Origin: Dolomedes plantarius
Lineage: Eukaryota > Arthropoda > Arachnida > Araneae > Dolomedidae
DNA length: 64,000 bases
Direction: 5' to 3'
NCBI GenBank assembly: GCA_907164885.2
Contig: OU015503.1
Span: forward strand, 124,862,556-124,926,555
Shown: positions 12,620 through 24,739 of the stretch, one piece after another
Position numbering within the stretch: position 1 is the first letter of the stretch
Layout: every line of letters starts with the position of its first letter
Position numbers and translations under genes: made by a program
The notes under the pieces: model-generated
Seen by the model: only the letters and a program-made list of their open reading frames with translations
Database searches by the model: none
What the model was told of the DNA's origin: nothing

Positions 12620-14097
12620 TACATTGCTGGCCATTAAAATTGCAACACCAGGAAGGAAAACAAATAACAAAACTTTACATATAGCACGTATACAGCACAG
12701 TAGGGGCAAAGCATGATTAAATTTGTAGGCAATTTGGGGATATACAGGGCCCGAAATGAGTACACACAGCTGCCGCCTCTGGCAGCTAAAACGGCTCTAA
12801 CCCGGTTAAGCATCGGGTCGAACTGGGCTCGGAAGACAGATACGGGCAAGTCGCTCCATGCTGCTTCGAGTCTATGCCACGCTTCGTCAATCGTAGTGTT
12901 CATGGAGAGCGGTGGCGCCCCAGTCTCTCGGCAACGCAGAACCCGAGGTTTTCAATGGGTGAGAGATCTGGAGAACGTGCCGGCCAGGGCAGCAGTCGAA
13001 CACCCTCCGTGTCGAGGTTGGTCGGGACACGACGGGCAACTTGCGGTCCTGCGTTACCTTGTTGAAAGATGACGTCTCCGAGGCCACGAAGATAGGGCAC
13101 AGCCACCGGCCTCAAGATCCGAGATATGTAACGCTGGATGTTCAGATGACCGACGACGCGAACAAGTGGTGTTCGTGTCGTGTACCCGATGTCTACTCAT
13201 ACCATCACACCAGCTGCATGGTCCGTATGACGATATCGAATGCGAACAGGCCACGTGCAATCTTCTCGGTGCCCTCAGACACGGATACGTCCATCGTGAT
13301 GCTGCACGCAGAACCGGGACTCGTCTGAAAAGACGACGTGGTGCCACTCCTGTATCCAGTTTTGTCGCTGGGCGCACCACTGTCGCCGAGCGTCTCTATG
13401 TGCAGTGTCGAGGGAAGCCGCAAAAATGGTCGCCGTGCAGACAGTCCGTGCTGATCCAAAAGTCATCGCACTGCCGGTGCGGATACTTGTCGTGCTGCAA
13501 ACAAGCCCATTTCCTGACTCGAGGTCCGTGATGGGGCTGTACGATCCCGCAAGGCCCACCTGACGGCATGTCTGTCCCCTCGGGCGTCAGTGGCGAGAGG
13601 CCGTCGAGATCCTGCACGGCGTTCAGAATGACCCTCTCGAACCCATCGATTCCATGTTCGAATGACAGTCGTCGGATTCCGACCCATGCGAGTAGAAATA
13701 TCGTGGAACGATAAACCGTACTCTCGACAGGCCACGATCCTGCCGCTATCGAATGCCGACACGTGCCGGTAGCCTTTTCTCCTTCTTATGCGAGGCACGA
13801 CACGATCTTCTTACAAACAAACAACATTCAAATGCGATTTCCGAATGAGAAACCCGCTGCGTATGTTTCCTTTTATAGAGCGTTTGAGATTCCGTTTCTC
13901 CCTCCTGCGTCGTTCGATTGCGCTCAAATGCTAATCGTTTGCATATCCCAGCATCTTCTTCCTTTCGTACGAATTCGACTTTTGCGTCATCCCTCCTTCA
14001 TGGTAATGCAATTCTATTGGCCACCAGTGTAAATTCGATTGCAGAGGAAACCTGGCTAAATCTACATCGCAATATAATGTCCACCAGTACTGCTCAG
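12620..14097 (-). mobile_element. Degenerate Tc1-like transposon
   Basis: The left end at 12,620 (TACATTGCTGGCCATTAAAA then TTGCAACACC) is a Tc1-type inverted repeat. A decayed inverse (ATCGCAATATAATGTCCACC) lies at about 14,066-14,097. The interior holds a broken transposase on the minus strand. GC content is clearly higher than in the flanks, as is common for arthropod Tc1 elements. Confidence 0.75.
12740..13798 (-). pseudogene. Tc1 transposase, several frameshifts
   Basis: The N-terminal part (from 13,798) begins MPRIRRRKGYRHVSAFDSGR and contains RIVACREYGLSFHDIS and GRNPTTVIRTWNRWV, the paired helix-turn-helix domain of Tc1 transposases. A middle piece near 13,330 has VFSDESRFC with a catalytic Asp. 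A piece near 12,960 has SPDLSPIENLG, the Asp/Glu end of the DDE triad. An earlier frame supplies DEAWHRLEAAW near the C-terminus. The pieces lie in different frames, so the gene is dead. Confidence 0.8.
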
Positions 14098-15960
14098 TAT
14101 TTCAGTACTGATTCACAAATTTAGCGCTGCTCCCTTGGTCAGTAAGATTCTTCCTCGGATTCGAAACCCACAGATCGTGCTTTGTGTAGGGTCGCTAGTC
14201 GTTTGGATCGAGACTGTCACTACAGCTCAGGATTATTCACCCATATTGGGTATGGAATAATACCCAACTCACCCGGTTATGAGTTGTCCAGAATATCCTT
14301 TATATTATATATTTTATGTTCCCATTTTCTTACCCAACACGCCTTTTTTTTCACTTTCCGCTTTTTCACAATTTTATAGGCAATTATAAAAGCTAGGGCC
14401 TGACGCGAATCCGTTTGGTAAGAAAAGAAACTGCGATCAAATCACACAACTGACTGCGAGTTCACTATCAAGTCGACACGAAATGTTCCTTGTCACGAGA
14501 CTGCAGTGACCTTCGAGTCTCTCGAACCTGTCTCGAGAACGTAAGTGATCTCAAATGGACAACACCCTGAGATTAATCTCGAGATTTTCTCTCGAGTGGA
14601 CACTTAGCTTAAAAGGACCCTTTCGAAATCATAGTTCTGCGATTGGTATAAAAGCTACAAGTCGAGTCATACCTTTTCGATTGCTTGGTGTAAAACATTC
14701 AGGACCGGTATAAAAGGCTTGTGTCTTTTTACAACGTTGCTCCACAAGATACTGGTGGACAGAACAGATTTACGGCAAGTTGCATAAATGGTGCAAAATA
14801 CGTTAATTTTCAGGAAAGTATTGGTACAAATCAGGTTTCAAATGAAAATAAAGAGGACAAAAGTTCTAGAAATGTCCGAAAAGATAGAAAAGATTAAATG
14901 AATTTAGGAAAAGCGTTCATAAACAGCAGTGGTAAATTAATAGATGTCAATCCAAGTGTTTTCAGACAATGTATGGAATTATACATCGACAAATGAACCA
15001 ATCAAATATTAATTGAATGTGACGTAAGCGTCTTATGTTGTGCCTATAGATATTCATGACAGGATTTCGATGGGTCGCTATAGTTTATGCTGATTCTAAC
15101 AGTCCTGGAATCAACTGTTAGCATCCATGATTTTGGATCACGAATAAAATGGCCGGTACTGTTGAAAACCATTAAAAAATCTGCGACGGCAATCAAGCAA
15201 GAGCCGAAAATCAGTGCTAACTCCAAAGTCAGCTAACCGGTTAGAGAATCGGAAAAAGCAGCCTTAGAGTCATCTTAAATTCTTTTAATCGCGATTAAAT
15301 TGAAACTTGTCCTATATGGTCGCACAACGTTTCATTTGTACATTATTGTTTTCAAATATGAATCAAGTTAACCGACCTTACGGTAAAAATCAAGGTCAAA
15401 CCCATAAACCGCCAAATAGTTGGATAATAGGAAAAACAGCCTTAGGCCTTGTTCACCTTGCTTTCGGAGCGTAGCGCTGCGTTTCTCCGTTGACGCCGGA
15501 ATTGTCGACGCGGCCCGTGATTGGTTTGACATGTCACGTGATCGTTGCATTCAGCTCTGTGATGTGTTAACATTTGTATAGCCGCTCCAGAATCGATGTG
15601 AACAAAGCCCAGACAATTCAAAACTTGTACCAGTTTTAGCGCCACTTGTTTCGTGAGATCTCAAATCATTTCAGGATACCGCATCCTGTTAGGAAATGTG
15701 TCACTACTTTGCACCTCTTTTCCAGACTGAATGAGACTCCGTGAGCCGGAAATGTTTCCTATTTAAAGTATATAATCGCATGGCGGAGTGCTGATCGATA
15801 CTTGCGGATTACGAAACAGCGTAAATGATATGGAAACACACTCATTAGGTAAGTCACTTTGAGACAAGAATGAGAAAATAAATTTTTATTGCCAAATACA
15901 GCCGAAAATAAAAATTGAAAACATATAAGTTGAAATAAATGATGTGTTAACAAAAAATAA
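14098..15960. other. Stretch without recognisable gene
   Basis: Only short incidental ORFs. A short inverted phrase (ATTGGGTATGGAATAATACC) sits near 14,244. A GC-richer patch at 15,445-15,620 (GGCCTTGTTCACCTT start) looks like an old repeat but its ends could not be defined. Confidence 0.45.
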
Positions 15961-15962
15961 AT

Positions 15963-16262
15963 GAAGTTCTGTAATCATTATAGTTTCAAATTCTGAAATA
16001 GATATAGTTTGAAGTTCTGAAATCAATATAGATTGAAGTTCTGTAAACAATATAGTTTGAAGTTCTGTAATAAATATAATTTGAAGTTCTGAAATCAATA
16101 TAGATCGAAATTCTGTAATCAACATAGTCTGAAGATGTGTAATCAATATATTTTCAAGTTCTATAATGAATATAGTTTGAAATTCTGAAATCAACATAGA
16201 CTGAAGTTCTGTAATCAACATAGTTTGGAGTTCTGTAATCAATATAATTTGAAGTTCTGCAA
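15963..16262. repeat. 24-bp minisatellite, about 12 copies
   Basis: The unit TTGAAGTTCTGTAATCAATA plus four bases repeats about 12 times with single-base variation. Because 24 is a multiple of three, one minus-strand frame stays open and yields an 8-residue repeat (ITELQTML). That ORF is a by-product. Confidence 0.85.
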
Positions 16263-16264
16263 TC

Positions 16265-17224
16265 TATAGTCAGTGTTTCTCTATGCCGAGGTGTCATTCG
16301 AGAGAAGAACCTAAAAAGCGACAAAACAAAAATTATCACTGGAGGCTATAATGTTAACAGTAAACAATTTTTTTTTCAAATACGAATATATTTTCCCGCG
16401 TATGAGTAAACGCGTTTGGAGGAAAACACCAAAATTATGTGTTTTATACGGAAAATTATTGTCCCCTTTTCACTCATCACTTAATAATCCTTATAATAGT
16501 TGCCGTGTTCTGTAGTCGACTCTGTCCGTAACGCGTCCGGAGCGACCACCTCATATCCATCCATTTGGCATCCATTTTGTTTTATGAGTTAGGCTTAACA
16601 AGTTAAAAGTAAAGTTCAAAAAGATTATTTGCCAACTAAACCCAAATAATTGTAATTAAAACAGCGTAATATCGACACAAATCAACTTTATTTCGATCAA
16701 TTTTATTTCAAAATTATCTCTTCATTAGAGAATTATCTCTTTTCCGCCACCTTTCGCGTTATCATAGTGTTTCTCAGAACTTGAAAATGTAAACACAAGT
16801 GAGTCATTCATTCACCGTGATTCGTTAATTTAAGAAAAATTGAATCAGAATTTTTTTCACAGTAAAACAGGTTTTCATTATTTTAACCATATATAATATA
16901 TATATTTTAATATATACTATATATTTTTTAATACATAATATATAATATATATTACAATACAGTATTACAATTTAATATTACAATAATGTCGAATTTAGTT
17001 GCAAACTTGACGCATGCGCAGTGATATGTTCCAAACTGTACGTCACAAAAGCTAGCCGGTTCAAAAGGCCAAATCTTCAGTATACAGATTTTTTGCATTT
17101 ACAACACATGGAATTCTATATATTCCACATCTAATACGTGTTTAGTAACGATTCAATAACTTTGTATGATTTTTAATCAGAATTTCTTTAGTTTATATAT
17201 ATTATTTTTGCTTAATATATATTT
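16265..17224. other. AT-rich stretch without recognisable gene
   Basis: No gene is seen. (TA)-rich DNA lies at 16,885-16,980. A short phrase near 17,000 (GCAAACTTGACGCATGCGCA) is related to one near 22,755, which marks a dispersed repeat. Confidence 0.5.
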
Positions 17225-19540
17225 ATACATATATTTATATATTTATACATATATATATATATATTTAACAATATATAATATATGTACATTAAATTGAAAT
17301 ACACATGCAAAAATTTTTTGCACGTGAATAATTTGTATGATATTTTAATCTGATTTTCTTTATAATTTTATTTTTGCTTAATATATTTATACATAGCCTA
17401 TTTATACATATATATAGCATAATATATAATATATGTACATTAAATTGAAATACACATGCAAAAATTTTTTGCACGTGAATAATTTGCATGATATTTTAAT
17501 CTGATTTTCTTTATATATTTTATTTTTGCTTAATATATTTATACATAGCCTATTTATACATATATATAGCATAAGATATAATATATGTACATTAAATTGA
17601 AATACACATGCAAAAATTTTTTGCATGTGAATAATTTGCATGATATTTTAATCTGATTTTCTTTATAATTTTATTTTTGCTTAATATATTTATACATAGC
17701 CTATTTATACATATATATAGCATAATATATAATATATGTACATTAAATTGAAATACACATGCAAAAATTTTTTGCATGTGAATAATTTGTATGATATTTT
17801 AATCTGATTTTCTTTATATATTTTATTTTTGCTTAATATATTTATACATAGCCTATTTATATATATATATAGCATAAGATATAATATATGTACATTAAAT
17901 TGAAATACACATGCAAAAATTTTTTGCACGTGAATAATTTGCATGATATTTTAATCTGATTTTCTTTATATATTTTATTTTTGCTTAATATATTTATACA
18001 TAGCCTATTTATACATATATATAGCATAAGATATAATATATGTATATTAAATTGAAATACACGTGCAAAAATTTTTGCACATGAATAATTTGCATGATAT
18101 TTTAATCTGATTTTCTTTATATATTTTATTTTTGCTTAATATATTTATACATAGCCTATTTATACATATATATAGCATAAGATATAATATATGTACATTA
18201 AATTGAAATACACGTGCAAAAATTTTTTGCACGTGAATAATTTGCATGATATTTTAATCTGATTTTCTTTATATATTTTATTTTTGCTTAATATATTTAT
18301 ACATAGCCTATTTATACATATATATAGCATAATATATAATATATGTACATTAAATTGAAATACACGTGCAAAAATTTTTTGCACGTGAATAATTTGCATG
18401 ATATTTTAATCTGATTTTCTTTATATATTTTATTTTTGCTTAATATATTTATACATAGCCTATTTATACATATATATAGCATAAGATATAATATATGTAC
18501 ATTAAATTGAAATACACATGCAAAAATTTTTTGCATGTGAATAATTTGCATGATATTTTAATCTGATTTTCTTTATAATTTTATTTTTGCTTAATATATT
18601 TATACATAGCCTATTTATACATATATATAGCATAATATATAATATATGTACATTAAATTGAAATACACGTGCAAAAATTTTTTGCATGTGAATAATTTGT
18701 ATGATATTTTAATCTGATTTTCTTTATATATTTTATTTTTGCTTAATATATTTATACATAGCCTATTTATATATATATATAGCATAAGATATAATATATG
18801 TACATTAAATTGAAATACACATGCAAAAATTTTTTGCACGTGAATAATTTGCATGATATTTTAATCTGATTTTCTTTATATATTTTATTTTTGCTTAATA
18901 TATTTATACATAGCCTATTTATACATATATATAGCATAAGATATAATATATGTATATTAAATTGAAATACACGTGCAAAAATTTTTTGCACATGAATAAT
19001 TTGCATGATATTTTAATCTGATTTTCTTTATATATTTTATTTTTGCTTAATATATTTATACATAGCCTATTTATACATATATATAGCATAAGATATAATA
19101 TATGTACATTAAATTGAAATACACGTGCAAAAATTTTTTGCACGTGAATAATTTGCATGATATTTTAATCTGATTTTCTTTATATATTTTATTTTTGCTT
19201 AATATATTTATACATAGCCTATTTATACATATATATAGCATAATATATAATATATGTACATTAAATTGAAATACACGTGCAAAAATTTTTTGCACGTGAA
19301 TAATTTGCATGATATTTTAATCTGATTTTCTTTATATATTGTATTTTTGCTTAATATATTTATACTTAGCCTATTTATACATATATATAGCATAAGATAT
19401 AATATATGTACATTAAATTGAAATACACATGCAAAAATTATTTGCACGTGAATAATTTGCATGATATTTTAATCTGATTTTATTTATATATTTTATTTTT
19501 GTTTAATATATTTATACATATATATAGCATAATACATGAT
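17225..19540. repeat. 152-bp satellite array, about 15 units
   Basis: A unit of 151-152 bp repeats from about 17,225 to 19,540. Each unit has ATTAAATTGAAATACAC, a palindromic core of the form CACGTGCAAAAA-TTTTTTGCACGTG, AATAATTTGCATGATATTTT, AATCTGATTTTCTTTATA, TTTTTGCTTAATATATTTAT and an ATATATAGCATAA run. A pattern of unit variants repeats about every 910 bp (six units): the variants at 17,402-17,944 recur at 18,312-18,854. This suggests a higher-order repeat. All ORFs here are repeat artefacts. Confidence 0.9.
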
Positions 19541-19768
19541 TATATAAAATATTTATATTACATTGAAATAGATTGAATTAGCAGTATTGTTTCTAAATAT
19601 CTGGCTGCATTAGTTAGACTGTACAAGTCTGATTTTAAAATCAGCTGCAAGCATGGTTTTTTTTTCCAAGAACGTTTTTTAATTATAAACTTCAATATTT
19701 TTTTAAAAAAACCTCACTGCAATAATTTTTAGTAAAGCATTCTATTGCAATGATAGTGTATCTTTTAA

Positions 19769-20606
19769 GGTGACTGCCTACGTTGAAAATTTCATTTTTT
19801 GACTATTTTGGTCAATTTTATTTTTTCCAGGAATCGTGCAATTCAATCTTTTCTCTTTTCAAAACCGTTTTGATTTTCATTCTACATCAATTAGAAGCAG
19901 AGTTATAGCTGTTTTAAAAAATGTCTGCTACAAAATTGAAGTGGCAAACAACTTGAACTGAGTTTTTCTCAGAATTATGTTTTTAGCACAAATCTTTACC
20001 GTTATCATGATATTTCACACAATAATACATATAATTTGATAAAATTTTCGGGAAATGTTTTAGATGCTATTGTTAATGAAATGACGCTCAATAATTGATG
20101 CATAATAATAAATAGTTAAATAGTTTTTGTTTGGGCAGCAGCATATGCCGAAATTTTCAAAAGTGGGGGGGGGGGGGGGGTTACTATGAAAAAGTAGTTT
20201 TCAGCAATCAGTGCAGAGCTTGAACCTATTTAAGTAATATATGTAATCAGAAAAAATGGGGGGGTTAACCCCCATCAACCCCTCCCCTGCATACGCCACT
20301 GTGTTTGGGGCTGTTTTTATAAGGAGAGGAATGATGAATTGGGGGAAATTTTCATATTGCAACATTTTTGCATTTTAAAATTTCTCTTAGATTGTGGGTC
20401 ATTTAAGATAACTGTCAGATGTGTCGCATTTTAGCTAATTTTCATTGAAAATTACTTCAAATTGACCAATTTATAAAAAAGTATGGTATTTACTGGCAAG
20501 TTTTTGTTAATTTTTTAATTTTCAAATGCTATTTTACCATAAAAAACAAAAAAATCTTTAAAAAATGATTTTTTAAAAAAATTGGCTCCAAATGTAGGCA
20601 GTCACC
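19769..20606. mobile_element. Non-autonomous element with TTAA duplications (piggyBac-type MITE)
   Basis: The ends are GGTGACTGCCTAC at 19,769 and its exact inverse GTAGGCAGTCACC ending at 20,606. TTAA flanks both sides (19,765-19,768 and 20,607-20,610). TTAA duplications are the mark of piggyBac-class insertion. The 838-bp interior has no transposase. It contains a G-run at 20,166-20,180 and a GGGGGTTAACCCCC-like phrase near 20,260. Confidence 0.75.
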
Positions 20607-20839
20607 TTAAAACAATATTTCAGGTGATTATAAGGGGACATTTTATTATTTTGTTTTGTGCCACTTTCTCGAATTATATTACTTTATTTTTCAGATCTAA
20701 TAAAAAAAAGTATTAAAAAATTTCACCTTCAAATTAGAAAACAATTTAAAATTAACAAATCAGACAGCAAACATTCAAGTAAATTTCAATGTTCTAAATT
20801 GCAACACATCAGGTTGCAAAACAGTATATTATTTTCTAA

Positions 20840-21655
20840 TATTCACGTTTTTACATGTACTATCTACGGTATGTACTGTATAGTAGTGTGCTTTTCAGAG
20901 CGAATACCTAACATAACGGCAAAATTTTCTTGAATTTTTAAAAGTCTGTAATTTTCCGATACCTTTCACGTTTTCATAGCGTTTTAATTAAATTAATAAC
21001 AAGTATTCATTTTATATATTCGGGACATGAAAATGTAAACATGAAGTTAGTCATTCATTCATCTTTTTTTTTTTATAAGATGAATGAATGACTAACTTCA
21101 TGTTTACATTTTTACAGAATATTATTTTCTAATATTCTGTAAAAATTTCTTATATTTTAACAAGGTTATGAATCTTTTTTTTATTGGAACTGTTCAATTA
21201 CTTACCATCAAGTTTTGACAGGTACTGTCTACGGTATGTACTGTATAGTAGTATGCTTTTCAGAGCGAATACCTAACATAACGGCAAAATTTTCTTAAAT
21301 TTTTAAAAGTCTGTAAATTTTCCAATACCTTTCACGTTTTTCATAGCGTTTCAATTAAATTAATAACAAGTATTCATTTTATATATTCGGGACTTGAAAA
21401 TGTAAACATGAAGTTAGTCATTCATTCATCACGTTTTTACATGTACTATCTACGGTATGTACTGTATAGTAGTGTGCTTTTCAGAGCGAATACCTAACAT
21501 AACGGCAAAATTTTCTTAAATTTTTAAAAGTCTATAATTTTCCGATACCTTTCACGTTTTCATAGCGTTTCAATTAAATTAATAACAAGTATTCATTTTA
21601 TATATTCGGGACATGAAAATGTAAACATGAAGTTAGTCATTCATTCATCTTTTTT
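20840..21655. repeat. About 220-bp repeat, three copies
   Basis: A unit beginning TACATGTACTATCTACGGTA and ending AAGTTAGTCATTCATTCATC occurs at about 20,850-21,065, 21,225-21,430 and 21,433-21,650. The last two copies are directly adjacent. A shorter relative lies at 22,780-22,860. Each carries TTCAGAGCGAATACCTAACA. No coding role is seen. Confidence 0.75.
21030..21112. repeat. 35-bp perfect inverted repeat with T-rich loop
   Basis: The arm at 21,030-21,064 (AAAATGTAAACATGAAGTTA...) is repeated as its reverse complement at 21,078-21,112 across a 13-bp T-rich loop. It sits at the end of the first 220-bp repeat copy, as if a copy end had been duplicated in inverted orientation. Confidence 0.85.
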
Positions 21656-21959
21656 TTTGTTATATATATATATATTTATTTATATTTTAACCATACTAGC
21701 CACTGCGTGACCAGCATGGTCACTTTTAGTTTTAAATTTCCTTTTGCAAAACAACGCAACTGAAAGTGACATATGTAAGGAATGTTACAATTACCTGTCA
21801 TCATAAATATATGTTGTTAAGGGGTATTCTCTATTAAGCTGATTCTAAAACATCGTGATCAAAAAATGTGAATTTCCATTACCTTAGAACAGAGTTAAAG
21901 ATAAGACTGAGAAAGCCCACATCAATGATTTTAAAAATTACATCCCTCTTTGTATGTAC

Positions 21960-22360
21960 TATTTTTCAAAATTAAGATATCTATACTTTATCATTACAAC
22001 AAATAAGAAATTGCAGGGGGAAAATTTTAAATATAGTGTTGATTACATCACTCTCTGTATGAATTACTGTTAACAATTCAGATATCTACACTTAATCATA
22101 TTAAATAATAAATTGCTGGGAAAATTTCTTCATTTATAAAATGGAGCAAAAATTCAGCAATTTTTCAAAATTAAGATATCTACACTTTACCATTACAAGA
22201 AATAAGAAATTGTTGGGGGGAAATTTTAAATACAGTGTTGATTACATCACTCTCTGTATGTATTACTGTTCACAATTCAGATATCTACACTTAATGATAT
22301 TAAATAATAAATTCTTGGGAAAATTTCCTCACTTATAAAATGGAGCAAAAATTCAGCAAG
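21960..22360. repeat. About 199-bp tandem duplication
   Basis: Two adjacent copies share AAATTAAGATATCTACAC, AGTGTTGATTACATCACTCT and AAATGGAGCAAAAATTCAGC. The last phrase recurs at 22,138 and 22,337. Copies differ at scattered bases. No gene. Confidence 0.7.
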
Positions 22361-22369
22361 TACTTAAAA

Positions 22370-23085
22370 TATAGTGTGGATTTCAACTATGATATTCATA
22401 AAACTTCTTGATATACAGATTTGAGTATTTCAAAAGTAGGAGATACTAAAGCGACAGAATCAAAAGAATGGATTCTAGATAAACCTACATACAACTGTCC
22501 ATGGTTAAACAATGGATTTGATAGGTCTAAACATGTATTGTCAAAAGATCAGCGGTTGTAACTTATGCGGCCACTACACACACGCGGTTTTAAATTGCGG
22601 ACAGCCGCTGTTTACATCCGGTAGTTGCAGCCGTTGCCATTCGAAGTGTAGAAATATCGTAGATTTTTGTGCCGCATACCTACGCGTTTTATATATAGGG
22701 ATTATTTTAACCAGATATTACAATAATATCAAATTTTGTATTTTCGGAAAGTTGCAAACTCGGCGCATGGATAGTGATATGTTCAAAAGTGTCTTTACGG
22801 TAGCGTGCTTTTCAAAGCGAATACCTAATATAACCGCAAAATATTCTTACATTTTTTGAAGTGTTTTATTGAATATTTCTAAATTACCAGCACACGTGGC
22901 TTTCATATGAATTTCTAATATTTTAATAAGGTTATGAACCCTTTTTTTTATTGGAATGTTTACTTAATAACCGTCAAGTTTTGACGGGTACCATCTAGTA
23001 ATAAAAATATTGACACACTCATTCGTGCACTCACTATCAAAATGATTTCTTTATTTTATAGTACCAACCTGAGCGTTAACGTTCT
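22370..23085. other. Last host-like stretch before the inverted repeat
   Basis: No gene is supported. A GC-richer patch lies at 22,540-22,690. A GTCAAGTTTTGACGGGTACC phrase near 22,974 echoes 21,208 (CATCAAGTTTTGACAGGTAC), marking host repeat family DNA to within about 100 bp of the start of the inverted repeat at 23,086. Confidence 0.5.
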
Positions 23086-23177
23086 ACAGTCGGCCGCAAA
23101 AATATATAAGCACCGGTACCCCTTTGAAATTTTACAAGATCCATGGTTTGCAAATTTTTGGGGGGAAAGGAAAGGAA

Positions 23178-23238
23178 TAACAATGTATTATGCTTTAAAA
23201 TAATCCTGAGGATTATTCTAAAGCATAATACATCGTTG
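23178..23238. terminator. Hairpin near outer end of left arm
   Basis: AACAATGTATTATGCTTTAA pairs with its near inverse across a CCTGAGG-type centre. The stem is about 28 bp with two or three mismatches. The mirrored copy is at 39,016-39,076. It lies beyond the spliced gene and could be a transcript end or a structural element. Confidence 0.6.
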
Positions 23239-23389
23239 AAAACAGATTGTTGACTGAAAACACTTTGTAAGTATCACTGGAGTTGCGGTTGAATCTTTTT
23301 TTTTTTCTGATAATATAGTTGATATTACAGGAGGTACAATTCTTAAAATAAGCTTATATTTTTAACTCTCAAGCATTTTGTGATTAAAG

Positions 23390-23680
23390 GTGTTTGGATT
23401 TTTTAGGATAGGAATTCTTTCTAATGCCATTCCGTATCACTAGAGTTGTAATATGTTTTCGATTTTTTAGGATAGGAATTCTTTCTAATGTCATTCCGTA
23501 TCACTAGAGTTGCAATATGTTTTGATTTAGGATAGGAATTCTTTCTAATGTCATTCCGTATCACTAGAGTTGCAATATGTTTTAATTTAGGATAGGAATT
23601 CTTTCTAATGCCATTCCGTATCACTGAAGTTGCAATATGTTTTAATTTAGGATGGGAATTGTTGTGTTTTTTAGGAAGAA
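23390..23680. repeat. 60-bp tandem repeats, left arm
   Basis: About five copies of a unit of roughly 60 bp contain GATAGGAATTCTTTCTAATG and CCGTATCACTAGAGTTGCAA, each with an EcoRI-like GAATTC. They lie just 3' of the spliced gene (minus strand). The repeated GAATTC is reminiscent of the EcoRI-cored homologous regions of baculoviruses, but no palindromic core is evident. Mirrored at 38,575-38,865. Confidence 0.8.
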
Positions 23681-23731
23681 CAAACAACAGATTAATATAT
23701 AAAAATAAATCTTTTATTTTGTTCGTTGTTA

Positions 23732-24690
23732 TTAAAAGGACGTTACATAGGTTTCTAAATTTTTAAAGAGTTCGTCAAAGTCTTCCGACATGTTTAAAAA
23801 GTTTGGAGTTTGAGGTTCTTCCAAACAGGTCTGCATGATCAATTCCTCCGAATTGATTTTTTCAATATCCATTTGGCTCGTCGACAAGTCCATATCAATT
23901 TGTTCCAAATCCGTGTTCTTTGTCGACAAGTCCATAGGTTCAGGGACATAGTCTAATGTCTGGACATAATCAAGCGGAATCGGGGGTCCCAATTCCCGAT
24001 TTCGAATGTCATTGTACATGTCGGCAAATTGGGGTATCAGATACAAGACTGTCTGAGGCGGATGAAAAGAAGGTATTTCAAGTGGATTCGTCTGTGATTC
24101 GGCATCCATGACGACTGACGGTTCCGGATCCATGACGACTGACGGTTCCGGTTCCGGATCCATTTGGGGAGGTTCGAACGAGTGATACACATTACGAACC
24201 GGAGGTGGCGGAGGTACCATCAGCAAATCGTCATCTAATCTGTCCAATGCCGGAGTTTGGGGAACATTGTCGTAAATGTTCCTCTTCCGTTTTAATTTGG
24301 TAGACTCCCTCCAATTCCTGCACTCGAAGGGCAATTCTAGGTCGGCTCTCACGACGTCCACAGAAAAGAGAGTCTTTTGGGCAGTCACCAGTACGTAGCA
24401 CGTTCCCTCCGTCACCCGGTACTTGGATTCGGGTTCCAGGACGAAAAATTTGTAAGCGAACTGATCGGCGGCTCGGAATCCCCTTTTTCTGCGGACGACA
24501 TCAAAAGATCTGGTCTTTTTTTCAGGCAACACGTAGAAGAAGAGGGGTACCGTCGTAGTCTGGTAAATGTGACAGGTCCCAGGTTCCACCACACGTTGTC
24601 CAAAAGTAAAATATTGTTTTACCACGAACGTGTTGTCGTACCTGACGAAGAAAGAATGAAAGAAAAAAAATATGGAATTAGCTGCAATAT

Positions 24691-24739
<49 letters not shown>

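Noticed and set aside
15886..16242. 118-aa ORF with ITELQTML repeats
   Set aside because: Product of a 24-bp minisatellite whose unit is a multiple of three.
17289..19462. A series of about 79-aa near-identical minus-strand ORFs
   Set aside because: Frames through a 152-bp satellite; each overlaps the next and starts in the palindrome.
22512..22859. 115-aa Cys-containing ORF before the junction
   Set aside because: No motif, no promoter, and overlaps a dispersed repeat.
23421..23687. 88-aa ORF (mirror 38,567-38,833)
   Set aside because: Encoded by the 60-bp repeats only.
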